DNA from: Euglena gracilis
Taxonomy: Eukaryota; Euglenida; Euglenophyceae; Euglenales
DNA length: 64,000 nucleotides
Assembly: GCA_039621445.1 (NCBI GenBank)
Contig: CP154955.1
Coordinates: forward strand, 47,701,332-47,765,331
Direction: 5' to 3'
Position numbers and translations under genes: made by a program. The notes below the pieces were generated by a model. It did no database searches, was not told where the DNA came from, and worked only from the letters and a program-made list of their open reading frames with translations. The stretch's first letter is position 1, and each line of letters begins with the position of its first letter. Below, piece by piece: positions 48,801 to 60,895 of the stretch.

Positions 48801-51800
48801 TTTACACACATTACATTACATTCCCAACATGAACAATGTAAAATGCCACACCATCGTCCGTCCATGTTGCTGTGCGTGGGATGGGAATGCACAGATGACA
48901 GCTTTGGAGTTGCACGGTGAACCTCCTCCCAAATTGATGTGCGAGTGCGCTTTTCGCCTTCTCACTTACCGGCGCCTCCGGCGGCCTCTGGGGGAGTAAG
49001 CTTCACCTGTCTGGTGACGTTGATTGCCTTCAGGATTACATTTATCAGAATCAGAATTTTCAAAATCATCAAAATTGGGGGCGCGTTTGAAGCGGACCGC
49101 TTCGGCGGTGGGGGGGGGGGATTTGGCCCGCCCTCCTCCCTTACATGCAAACTTGGTCCCCCAAGTTGGCCTTTGGACTTCCCTTGTGATCTTGGCCCTC
49201 CACTTTTAGGCTTTTTGGCCTGTGTTGCACTTGGCCCACCGCAATTCTTATCATGCAAACTTGGCCCCTTGAGGTTGGCCCCCCCGGCCTCAAGCGCCCA
49301 GGGGGGGGGGTAAGCCCCCCGGGCATGATAAGAATTGCGGAGGACAAAACACAAAACAGGCCAAAAAGCCTTAAAATATTGCAAGTTAAGGGTTAGGGCC
49401 GAAGTAAAGTAGCCGAAGGCCAACTTTAGAGGGGCCAAATTTGCATGCCCAAACGTCTCCACCGACGGGCACCCTGAGCGTGTCCCTGAATTTTGTGTTG
49501 GGGTGTGGGTGTGGCCCAGCCCTCTTTCCCCTTTTCTCTTCTCAAGTCAACACAGAAAACGCAAGCCTCCGAAAAACCTTTGGTCCTTTGACCCACCCTT
49601 CATAGTACTCCCCCGCAGACCCTTGGCCCTCTCTTCCTTACAAGTGGTTGTGCCGGCTTGCCGGACAAGTGAGACCCGCAGGGTTTTCTCCCCAAGGTTG
49701 ATCCAAGGGCAACGTCCAACGTTCCTTTACAATACATTGCCTCGTGGAATTATCCCCAAACAATCCCCAGTTTGCCCATCGCTTTTTTTAAAAAAAAAAA
49801 AGAGGGGGCTTGTGTCCTCTTGAATGGAAATTTGATCGCATTTTCTTTCCTGTGGTGATGGGAACAGGGCGGGGAACAAACCACTTAAGATGCAGCGCTC
49901 ATTCAGTGTCAAGAGCGTTGGCAGCCACTGCAAAACCTTCGGGTGGACGCTGTACAATTGGCTGGGGCAGGGCAGAAAATGAGACAGAATACGTTTTGGA
50001 CTTGGGGAACCGGACAATGATCCTAAATCGGGCGGTTCACTACTATGAAAACTATTCATGAAGCCTTGGATTCAGGCCAGAAGCAAAGAGACTTTCCTAA
50101 AAAACTTTCCCCCCGAGCTGGCTGTTTTTTTTTACCAACCCCGGGGGGGGGGAGGGGGGTCCAGAGTGCCTTGGGGTGCCTGCCCAGGTAGACACTACCC
50201 CCCGGGGGGGGGGTCGGATTTCGGCCTGCGCCTGGCACATTCCTTTGAAAATAGGCCATTTTTGGAGCCCCGGCGCCTTCGGTGCCGGGGTCTGTGTTAG
50301 GGCACTTTTGGCCGTGTGCCCCCCTCTGGGGGGGGGGGTCGGATCAGGAGTGCCTTGGAGTGCCTGCCCAGGCAGGCACCCCAACCCGGGGTCGGGTCAG
50401 AACCCGACTAAAATACAGCCTGCCCCCGAGACTTGCCACAAACTGTGCTAAAAAATATACTTTGGGGAATTTCAGGTGCATTGAGAACAAAAGCTGAGCA
50501 TCCAACATCCCCCTAAAACGAAGCTCTGGAGGGAAGAAAATGATTAGGACTTCAGAGGCTCGAGGAGAGTGGCGGCATTTGCAGGGATTGGCACCTCCTG
50601 GCTCAAAGCACAAGACCCCTCACTTCCTCCTTGATGGGGGGGGGCAGATTGACAGCAAAACAACAGCAGCACTGCCGTATTATCGCATCAAATCACATGG
50701 TTCGGCACACCCCACGATGTGTCGACAGGACTCCACCCGCCAGCGGGCTGGCGAGTGGAAGCGGTGGTAGTCCCCAGCAGGCTACGGCTTCGAACAGCCG
50801 AGATCAGGGAGGGGGACCTCCCAGCAGGCAACACCCGGAAGCAGAGGGGGGGGGGCAGGGGGAGTGAGGTGACCCCCAACACGCCAGCACACATTTAGGG
50901 TGGGATGGTAGGGACCCGGGCAGGGCTGCATGCGAAGGCCTGGTGGGGGGGTCGGACCACCACCCGGGAGGTGGGGGGGGGGGTTCAGCCCCACCCACCT
51001 CAGCTTTCGGCGCCAAGGGCGCCGAAGGAAAACTTTGACCTAAAAATTGGCCCCTAGAAATACAGAAGTCCTTGTTGGGGTGGGGAGGACCTCCCCCCCC
51101 CCCCCGCCACCCGACCACCAAATGGTCCATGGCAGGAGCCACGGCCTGAGGGCCGGGGGAGAGGTAGATGACGCAGCACGCCTGCGGTTCCACCGACGCC
51201 GCCGGCCCATCCAGGAACTCCGCCCGCCCGAGGGACAGCCCTGGAAAGAGGGGGAGGGGATGTCTATGCAGGCTCGGAGCAAGGCACCCTCCCCAGTCCC
51301 CCAGACACCGGGAGGTCGGTCATGAACTTCCCCCCCAAAGCCTCAAAAAAGTTAATTTTTTTCACATTTTCATCCTGAAACCCTTTTCTGTTTGGGATCT
51401 TTTTGGCATAACCCCAAGGCACCCTGGCATAGACCCTCCCACTGGGGGGAACCCGGGCCCCACCACCCTACCCGCAGCCGCTTCCGTTGGGAGCTTGAAA
51501 GGCCCCAAGAGCATAAACCCCACCCCAAAAATATAATCCCCCCAAATACAACCCTATGAAGCCCCCCCCCTGACTTTATTTGAGCGGGATTTCAGCGTCC
51601 TCATGGGGGTTTTATATTGGGGGTGAGGCTATATTTTGGAGGGATCAAACTTCTCTGGCCATCGTGGCCTCTGCGAACTTTCACCGCTTCCAACTGCAAT
51701 CAAATACCAAATTTATGCCAAATTTCGGTGAGTGCCTCCTATTTTCCCCAAAATGCGCATTTTTTTTTTGCCAAAGATGCATCTTTTCTGGTGAAAAATT

Positions 51801-53481
51801 GTTATGCCAACCCAAAATTTTGTTGGAATGGCGTTATGTGTTTTTTTTTTCGTTTGGCAAATAAAAAACCCCTGGGGGTGTTGTATGTGGGGTCATTGTT
51901 GTAGAACTTCAGGGAGGGTGAAAGCGGGAAATTCGGAAAATCCTCAAAACGGGCATCACCACCTAACTAGAAGGCCGTCAGAAAGCGTTTTTTGAACACT
52001 TTCTTTGAACGCTTTCTTTGTTGAACGTCTTAAAAAAATGCATGTGCAAATAAAACGCCCCCGCCAAAAAAAATGTTTGGAGTGGTTCCTTTCCACCTCC
52101 AGTTCACTGGGGGGGGAAGTCTGAACAGGGGGAATTGCCGTCAAAGAAGACGGCACACCTTTGACACACAGGCGGTCCCCATCCAGGGGGCCGCAGTGCA
52201 GCACAGCGCCGTCGGCGGGGCTTTTGGCAGGGGGGCGGGGGCGGGCCAGGCCACACGCCAATCGCTGGTTGAAAACGCGACCCAAGAGGATTGGGGGTGA
52301 GCCACAATCCTGCAACGAAGCCAACAGGCCGCAGCATTGTTTGGATCGCGCAAGCCACAAAATTCCCCCCACCCTGATTCCGATTGGCTTTTCGCCAGAC
52401 CAACCCACACAACAGCGGGGTTTGCCCTGACGATAGGTGCGATGATAGATGTGGACATTCCCATTATTTTACGATGTGAGTCAGTGCGTTGCGTTTTGTT
52501 TTTTAATGAATTTATTGGGCCTTGCCGCAAAAAACCCACCCACCCGACGCATGACTGATAGGCATCAGACATTCCTTGAAGGACCCCAGAGGACAGCTGG
52601 GCTGGGCTGGAAAATTGGCCTGGTTAATCCCAGCTGAACCAGACTGGGGCCTCAAAAACCTGAATTGGACAGGTGCTCAAAAAAACAGGGGGGGACACGT
52701 GTGCCACAAAGAAAAAAAACACCCTGAAACAGCATTGTTTCCACCGTTTTTGGCAACTTTTTCAAAAATTGCCTTTCACTGAAAAAAATTGGCTGAACCC
52801 AGCAAAAAGGGCTGGCCAACTAGCAGCAATGGTCTTCTTTTTGTGTGAAAACAGGGAGGGGCTCCTGAAGCAAAAAAAAAAAAAACTGTTCTCCCAGCAC
52901 GTTCAGTAAAAAATCCACAGGGGAAATGGCCAACGCCATATTGTGGCAAAAAAAATGGGTCGACGTCGGGGGGGGGGGAGTGATTCTGGCATCCTTGGGC
53001 CATCGCCCATCTACCCAAAAAGTGTTAAAAAAGGGGGTTTTTTCCTCTTCAATTTTCGACCCTGTTCGACAGCCGGACCGGACGTTGTCCGGCCCATAGG
53101 TCTTGAAGGGCGGTCCATAAGGGGATCCCTTAAAACAGGCAGAATTCTCACAATAGATCACATGTCCAGTCACATGATGTTATTGCAGAAAAAGTTACGG
53201 CCTTTTTATTCCTGATCTGTTCAAAAAACTCCCAGGTTTCATCGAGGTGAAAGAACACAATTTTGGGGTCGGCACCCTGGGTCGACCCCGACCCCCCAGC
53301 CTCCTGGCCACCAAGAGTGCCATCTCATCCACGGGCCGGGCTCCTGCACGGAGGCGCCGCGTGAACAGCTCCTGCAGCGAGCGGTATTCCCTGACGTGGG
53401 GGCAAGCGCCGCCCAACGGGTCTGCACCATCGAGAGGAGTACACTGCGCGCAGGTGTGTGTGTGTGTGTGTGTGTGTGGTG

Positions 53482-53529
<48 letters not shown>

Positions 53530-53564
53530 TGTGTTGTGTGTTTGTGTATGTGTGTGTGTGTTGT

Positions 53565-53599
<35 letters not shown>

Positions 53600-56500
53600 G
53601 TGGTGTTGTGTGTGTGTGTGTGCGTGTGTGTGCGTGTGTGTGTTGTGTGTGCGTGTGTGTGTGTCTGTGTGTGTGTGTGTGTGTGTGGGTGGGTGGGTGG
53701 GTGGGTGGGTGTTCCCAATGATGATCAAATTGCAAACAAGAATAAATATGCTGGCAAGGCTACCGAACATTGAACACGCTCAGCCCCATTCCATTCCAAT
53801 TCGGAAGTTTGTTTTCTTTGCCCGAAAATATCGAAAGGTTCCTGCACGTGATGTCTGATGGCCTGCCGTCATCAGCCAGCTCACACTCCAGGACACCAAC
53901 AGGGGCTCCAGATCCCAGGCTTGTCCTCCCCCCCCAAAAAATAAACAGGGCAGATTGACACGACCGTTCAAGATTTGCCCCCCCCCCCCCAAATAGCAGG
54001 GTGTGTTAAGCAGTGCAAGGAAGGGTGGGCCGAGTGGCGAGGCAGCACTTGGTTCTGCACACTCCTGCAGGTTGACTGAGAACCTGTGGGGAGAGCATAC
54101 TCCGGGATGTGGGTGTCATTTCTCCTCCTCAGATGTGGGGCAGACTTACATAAACAATCAAATAAATACTTCAGACAATGATACCAAACCAACAACCAAC
54201 AATCACAGCCAATGAGGCAGATGTGGTGATGCGGGGATGCGGTGATGCGACCAGGCCGGTCCACTGGGCTGGGATTTCCACCAGCTCGCTTTCTCCCGGG
54301 GGGGGGGGGGGGTCCCGGGTCCCCCCAAAATGGAAAAAACAATTTCCTCCAGCGCGTCACACCGATGCAGACATGGAGTTTTTTAAACGTGATTTATGCT
54401 GAATTGGTCAAAAAAAATCCTAAAAAAAGCCAGAAAAAAGGCATTTTGGGCATGTATTGGGGTTCGAAACATTTCCGGAGCTTGGCGGTGGTCACTGAAA
54501 CAATTCCTCACTGGCTGGGGCTGCTAACAGACCCACCCACCAGGGGTGAGTCTGCTAGCGTTCTGTGAGGCAAGGTTTTGTCTCTACCCCTGCGGGTTAC
54601 TGCAAATCATCAAACTAAGGCCTTGCACGGCCTTTACAACACCTGGCAGCAACGTGCGAATACCTTGGGGGGAGTATTAACTCAGTCCCCTTGGGCAAAG
54701 CACAAGAGGTTTTTCGAGCATCCTTCCTCTCCTCAGGTCTGTGACATAGCTTTTTGGCCCTTTTCCCACCTCAGATATTTTTTTGACTTCAAATGTATTC
54801 AGGAGTTATGGAGGATAATCAGGATATTCAGATATTCAAGGATATTCCAGAGTTAATTATGGAGAGTAATCACGTTATTTTGCCCACGTCCCAAAATTTT
54901 TGCCCGTTGTCAAAAATTTTTGCCCCCAATCCGAAAAATTTTACCTGTCATGCCAAAATATTTGCCCCCGTCCCAAAATGATTGCCCCAATATTATCCCA
55001 ATATTTTTGCCTCCCCCGCCCCACCAATTTTGGCCCACCCACATTTTTTTGTTTCTTTTTCACAAAATTCTTGATCATCCGATGCATCCGATGCTTTCTA
55101 TGGCTGGGAACAGATTATGATAAAGAAGGGGAAGATCCGCAAGGGCACCACATGGGCCTTGAATGGGCCGTTGTTTTGACGTTTCAGAAAAAATGTTTGC
55201 CGATTTTGAGTTGTTGCAATTGAGCTCCATTTCTCAAAATATTGTGCTTGGTCTTCCTTTCTTTTTCTCCAAAATGGAAATTCATTTTGACAGAAAACAA
55301 ACACAAGGGAGTGTGACAGTTTCAGATATGTCAAAAGGTGTATAGCCCCTAACCCAAATATAAAGTCTCCCACCCTCTGATGGTCTTGAAATCCCGCCCA
55401 AATATGAATCTGTCACCTCCTCTAAGGCAACCCGGTAAGCCGACGTTCAAATTTTAAACAAGCGTGAAAAATTCAATGCCCAATGGGGCGAAGTTTGCAG
55501 GGACAGGCACTGAAATTCTTGACAACCTGGGCAAACATTTTGGGACAGATGTAATTTTTTTTTGGAACAGGGGCGAAAATTTTGGGACAGCGACCAAAAA
55601 AAATTGGGACAAGGGGCAAAAAAAATTTGGGTCGACATTTATGTGGCTAGCTATGATACACTCCCCCCAAATAATACCTCCATTGGGCGAAAAAAAAATG
55701 ATACCCCGGGGTTCTATTTGGGAAGGGGATTTTACATACATCTTTTGTGTCAAAACGAGACCAGTTCACTGAAAACTTAACATAGGATTGGTTAAAAAAA
55801 AACACATCGGTCCTGTGCAAATATCTGAAAAACCCACTTTTTGGTGCTGGAAAAGCACCAAAAAGCACGGATTTCCTTTAAGGACCCAGTTCCTTTTGAG
55901 GTTTAACAGACCAGGTTCTGGTCTGGAGCTCAAACCCCCCCAAAAATAAACCCACACATGAATCACCCGAATCGATGTTGGTGCAAATATTCCAGCTCTT
56001 GCAGCCAAAAAAAAAAAAGCAGAGAGAAACATCTTCATCAATTTGTGATAACTTTTATCAAAAATGGATTTGTGCAAAAAACAACAACAACACTGGGTGT
56101 GTCTGACAAATACTGGTTGGCCAGCGCTGTTGGCTCGCACCTTGCCCAATGGCTTTCACGGAGCTCACGGAGCACCTTGCCCAACGGAAATGAAAGCCAC
56201 CATCAGCACTTCAGTTTTGACCCATCCACACAAAGCTCTTTGAGGATGACCTTTTCCATTGTGTACGCCAGCCTGACACATACATGGAAACGTACAGCTG
56301 GAGCAGCCCACGTTGGATGAGCCCCGGGAACTCCATTTCGTTGACTTTACCTGGGACAGAGAAAGATGGACACAGGGTGGGGACCGAATAGGTACCCTAC
56401 CCCGGGGAAGTGGGATGGGGGCCGGGTTTACGGTAAAAACCACGTTTGAGTTGGGTGATTGGGCCGTGCAGGAACAGACCAAGAAAGGCCATTGAGTGCT

Positions 56501-56863
56501 GTCGCACAGCCACGCACCTCAATCTACCCACAATGGCTGCAAAGGGGGGGACGCACAGGCACGGGACAATCGTACGCACAAGCACAAAACCCACCGCGAG
56601 CGGCTGGCCATCACTGAACAGCTCCGTTGTGGAGTGCGAAGGCATTGCAGACCCTTTCGCGTCCTCAACCAGTCAGGGTGGGTGGGCCCAGGGGGGCACA
56701 CCCCAGCACCGCGAGAGCTGCCGCAGGGGCAGCTGGCTCAGCACGAACAAGTCGGTGTCGCTGGCCACCCGGCCGCTCCCGGCCAGGGTTTGGCGCAACG
56801 CCAGCGGCGTTGGGGAGCCAGCCCCCACCCACTAGTTGTTGTTGCAAGAAGAATCACCACTAG

Positions 56864-56895
<32 letters not shown>

Positions 56896-57592
56896 TATAT
56901 ATATGTATATACATATATGCATACATATATACACATATACATATATGTACATATATATATATACATATATATATACATATATATACATATATGTATATAT
57001 GTATATATATAATATATATAGATATACATATATACATATATACATTATATGTATGCATCTTTGCATGTGCTCGTGGCGCCAAACGCTGCTTTCGGCGCAT
57101 CGATGGACCTCGCGCATGGTGTACGTTGCCCAAAGGGCTGGCACGCTGGGGTCAGGGGCTGGGTTGGGCAAGCGGCAAGGTAGTAATTTGTGGTAAAACT
57201 AACTTGGAAAGAGGGGAGGTCCAAATACACAACCCTCCTCCACTCACTTACTACCCTGGGGTGGTTTGGGAACCCCCCCCCAACCAAAAAGAATACTCTT
57301 CCTGGCAATTTGGACTGGAACACCACAGACGATGATTTTTCAGGCACTTTGTGCTCCTCCGTTTTCGACAAAAAAAAAGGAACCTGAAACCATGACTTTG
57401 TGGGGTGTGAGGCCGATAACTTCTTTCCAAGGCGGTGCACCGGATTTCATTTGACCCTCCCCTTCCCTTGCCAAATAACTGGACTGCCTGGGGAATGGGA
57501 GGCCCTTCATTTTGTCTTGTGGTGCCTCCCCGCGGCAGCCCCTGCCCGAGAGTGGCCAGCAGACAGCGGGTGACGAACCGGGGTGGTGGCAT
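45834..57592 (-). CDS. PSD1: phosphatidylserine decarboxylase, type I (mitochondrial)
   Basis: Converts phosphatidylserine to phosphatidylethanolamine at the inner mitochondrial membrane. Exons: 57485-57592 (tentative; [18 protein letters not shown] looks like a targeting peptide), 56702-56831 ([12 protein letters not shown]), 56280-56350 ([15 protein letters not shown]), 53333-53443 ([19 protein letters not shown]), 52159-52264 ([12 protein letters not shown]), 51143-51240 (ACCVIYLSP), 50711-50781 ([20 protein letters not shown]), 49882-49961 ([11 protein letters not shown]), 47032 to about 47187 ([11 protein letters not shown]), 45834-45926 ([14 protein letters not shown]). Order and motifs match the family, and most junction phases agree. 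M-GST is the conserved self-cleavage site (usually LGST) that makes the pyruvoyl group. The junction into the 47.1-kb exon was not resolved, and a short final exon below 45834 is probably missing from this list. Confidence 0.9.
46006..46277. repeat. MITE-like element, family 5
   Basis: CAGGCTTCTTTTTAAGACCC at the left; inverse CTTAAAAAGAAGTCTGG at the right. The core is CGGCGCTTCGCGCCG. Confidence 0.65.
46518..46726. repeat. MITE-like element, family 5
   Basis: CCAGGCTTCTTTTTAAGACC at the left, inverse GGTCTTCCAAATTAAAAGGA AGCCTGG at the right. The TTTTCGGCGCTTCGCGCC core is shared with the 46006 copy. A compact 209-bp unit. Confidence 0.7.
47282..47482. repeat. MITE-like element, family 6
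   Basis: CAGGGCTGTAAGGGAA at the left and TTCCCATACAGCCCTG at the right are near-perfect inverses. The internal AAATTTTGACCTAAAAATCG recurs at about 29765-29790 and 51025-51050, where related copies lie (29690-29930, 50926-51130). Confidence 0.7.
50125..50425. repeat. MITE-like element, family 2
   Basis: Left GGCTGTTTTTTTTTACCAAC, right GACTAAAATACAGCCTG. Nearly the same layout as 21974-22290, including GAGTGCCTTGG and the GGCGCCTTCGGTGCC hairpin. Confidence 0.65.
53455..53710. repeat. (GT)n microsatellite, 0.25 kb
   Basis: Long GT repeat with single-base interruptions, ending in GTGG units. It starts about 12 bp upstream (gene sense) of a phosphatidylserine decarboxylase acceptor, so a CA run forms the end of that intron. 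Confidence 0.95.
56861..57050. repeat. (AT)n/(TATACA)n microsatellite
   Basis: Alternating AT with ATACAT blocks; lies in the first placed intron of the decarboxylase gene. Confidence 0.95.
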
Positions 57593-59699
57593 CGGCCACC
57601 CACATATGCCACTGGAATGGAGGGAGGGAGGAAGGAGGCGGAGGCGGAGGCGGAGGAGGAGGAGGAGGATGGGTGCATGGGACAACATGGAGGCAAATGG
57701 GAAACACACACACACACCAGACAAAGCACTCACTCGTCATTTGCACAAAAAAAATGGGGGATGTGAGCACCCAAAATATGGCGCGGTAACAGAATATTGA
57801 TATTAATAGAACAGAAGGTAGCCTCAGTGCCCCCTAGTGCCCCCCCACTCACCCACTTCTAATATATGACGGGGGTTCAGAACCCCCTGTGTGTGCGTCA
57901 TACAAGTGGGACCGGTCCCCCGATTTCGGCCTTTTCTCCGTCCCATCCCGCCATTTCATTGGGAATTTTTGTGTGTTTCTGCTGCAGGGATGCATGAATG
58001 AGTACTCTGCATCAAAAGGATTTGAGGTAGGATAAGGAAAAGGGTTACGGTTAAGGGATTCCTTAGGCCAGAGTCAGGCCAAAGCCCCTAAAGAAAGGGC
58101 CAAAAATTAACTTAATTAACTTTAATAAATTGATAAAAATAAATTTCGCCAAAATGTTACCAAACATTGACCGTGCCTTCCTTACTCAGCACCAAAAACA
58201 ACCTGGGGAAAACGGTGAATTAGGAAATTTGGGAAACTCCTGGGCCTGGTTGTGGTGCATCGAACTTTGGGGTTCCCCTGTCTGCCCGGGGGGGGGGGGG
58301 GACGGCATGAGGCTGGTGCTACCAGCTGGGGGCTGGGGGCTGGGGGTTGCGGGGCTGCCGAACAGAACCAAAAATGCATTTGTGGTCATGATCATGACAA
58401 GAACGACGACAACAATTTTGATATGATTTCTGAAAAACTAAAACAACTGTACAAGTTTTGTTCTCCGCCCAATGTGCACTCAACCCCGAATCTGCACCAA
58501 AATAATGGAGTCCAAAAAAATGTGGTTCCTGCCTTTTGTGGTGTTTTTTTGCCATCAGAGGACGATTCTTCCTAGAACAACTCCATTTTTTGGAGAGCTG
58601 CCTTTCCTTTCTTTGTCGATTTTCTTCCCTGGTCCTGCCGATTTCCTGCACTTCCAGGGTGGAAACAGTCTGTTCAAAGGCCAGACGGTGGTGTCTTTGT
58701 GTGTGTCTCGGGGAAACCCACTTTTGGGGTATTTTGGGTCCAAAACAGCGACGCTTCCAGGGGGGGGGGGGGGGCGGATAAAAGAAAGAATAAAAGAAAG
58801 AGATAAGCCCCTGTTGGAAATGGGGCACCACTGGTCCAAACAAACCCAACCCCCTCCAGAGGATAGTGTGCACAGGAAATTGTTCCTTTTGTGCACGATC
58901 CTGGTTTACATACAGCAAAGAGCAGACAGGGAAATGAGAGGAGAGAACGTTCTTGTTCTTGGATAAGACGCTGCGAGAAATGCTTGTCTGTATTTCGAGA
59001 GAGGTCAGGTCGAGGAGGGCAGTGAAAAGGTCTAGGCGCGAGTGCGACCCAATGGCAGCCCGAAGACTACTTCCGAGCAGAGTCTGAAAGAATGTACTTA
59101 GAATGAAGCGAGCAATTACTACAATCAGGGGCGTCGCTTAACAACCCCCCCCCCCCCGGGGGTGTTCAGCTCAGAGGCGGGAAAATTTGGGCTGGCTGGA
59201 AAACGGTTGCTGACTGAGTGAACCCCACTGACTGGTGCTATTGTTTTCCAGCCATCATTTGGGTGGATGGATGGTAACGCTTTTTTTTTTGCTTCTGAGG
59301 TGCAAAGATGGGTAAAAAACGGCCAGAAATGGGTGCCCGGGGCAAACTTTGGGCCAAAAAGTCGACTTCTTGTATGACGGGCAGTTTTTCTGGCGGGGGT
59401 TCTTTCAGTTTTGATAGTTTTTTTTTGGTACCTGGAAAAAGGCTGGCACTTAGGGGTGGGGATGGGTCCACTTTGGCTAAGCAACGCCCTGACCGCGACT
59501 GTGGAACTGTGTTGCAGAGCCCACCCGCGATGTAAGGGTGCCAACAAGACCACGCCCATTTTCATGCTGGCCCCTACAGGCTACCAATGCAGAGGAAAAA
59601 AAAGTAAAAGTTTAGGGAAGTGTCATGTCGTAAAAATAGTGCAAACACAAAGGTCGGAACGTCTGATGTGTGAAATAACACAATTGAACCAGCGACACA

Positions 59700-59734
<35 letters not shown>

Positions 59735-60895
59735 CGCAACGCAACACAACGCAACGCAACGCAACACAACACAATACAAAAACAACACACGCGCGTGCCA
59801 CCGCACAGAAGAAACACATCTGCAGACATCCACAGAAAAAAAGTGAGAAAGTGGGGGGGAATCTGCGCATTATAAGAGACAAAAGCACGGGACTCATGTA
59901 GATTGCCGACAGGAACGATTCTGCCATTACCACAATGGGAGACAAAAGTTTCAGATGTGCATCGCCATGACCCATTATTTCACTTCAAAAGTGAGCTCTG
60001 GACGACAGCCAGTGTGGAGAATGTTTGTGGCTAAGGACCCAAAGGCATCCTCAGCAGAGGTCAGCAACTTTCACAGACACTTCGAAACCAAGCCACCAAT
60101 CCCATCCAGGCACCATAAAAACGGCGGGATTTGTTAATGCTTCATCCCACAAATCAAGTGCAAAAGGGCTTGGTGGGGGGTCTTTCTATTGAATGAGAAC
60201 TTGGAAAAAGTCCATACTGGAACTGAGCCACCCCACACTTTTGGGGGGTGAAAAAGACACCCCAAAAAAGTTGGAAACCAAACAGGTTTTGATTATTACT
60301 CAGTGCTCACTTACACAACTTTGGCACATTCTGGACTTGATGGGGTTCTGGGGAGCATGGCCTCCGTCCCAGGTGGCGTTTGAATGATACATTTGTGAAC
60401 CCCTGGTTCAAAATGGGAAACTATTCCAATAATGCACTTTTTCACTCCCACAAGCAGGCTGGGAGCATTATTCTGTTTGCAAAGCCAGCCAAACCTGCCG
60501 CCGCAGGGGTGAAATTTTTGGGTCAGGGAAACTTGTCACAGATCTAAGACCTTTTGGCCAATCTTACCCAAACTGCCATCCAAAGGGTATTGAACCAAAA
60601 GCTTATCGGTCATTTTGGATAATCATTGAGTGTATCATTCAGGTCTATCCAAATGTAAAAAAAACTTCTTTTGCACATGAAATTTAAATCGCATGTGTGT
60701 ATAAATGTATAAATGAATAAATGCATGTAAATTTATGCAACACATCGTACCTTTTCGCTCTTTTCATTCATAATATGTTCATGCATGGACGTGTGCATTA
60801 TGTCTGTGTACATATTTGGAGCAATGGGTCAGAAAACAATTTGGTGCGAAGGTAGGTGAAAATACAGCTTTGAATCTGAGTTTCCAAAAGAGACA
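57593..60895. other. intergenic region between two minus-strand genes
   Basis: No exon recognised. Contains a GGAGGC repeat just inside the adjacent gene end (57617-57669), AT-rich stretches, a (CA)n tract at 59697-59730 passing into (CAACG)n to about 59778, and MITE fragments. It should hold the decarboxylase promoter and the synthetase 3' end. Confidence 0.5.
59697..59778. repeat. (CA)n then (CAACG)n repeat
   Basis: About 17 CA units followed by mixed ACGCA/ACACA pentamers. Confidence 0.95.

Noticed and set aside
48962-48985. 18-nt micro-exon between AG and GTAAGT in the decarboxylase gene
   Set aside because: It would add only EAAGGA with no family counterpart and leaves the unresolved phase at the next exon unchanged.
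53239-53858. Cys/Val and His/Thr repeat open frames
   Set aside because: Translation of a GT/CA microsatellite, except for the true decarboxylase exon at 53333-53443.
56860-57171. Tyr/Ile-rich open frames
   Set aside because: Translation of an AT/ATACAT microsatellite.
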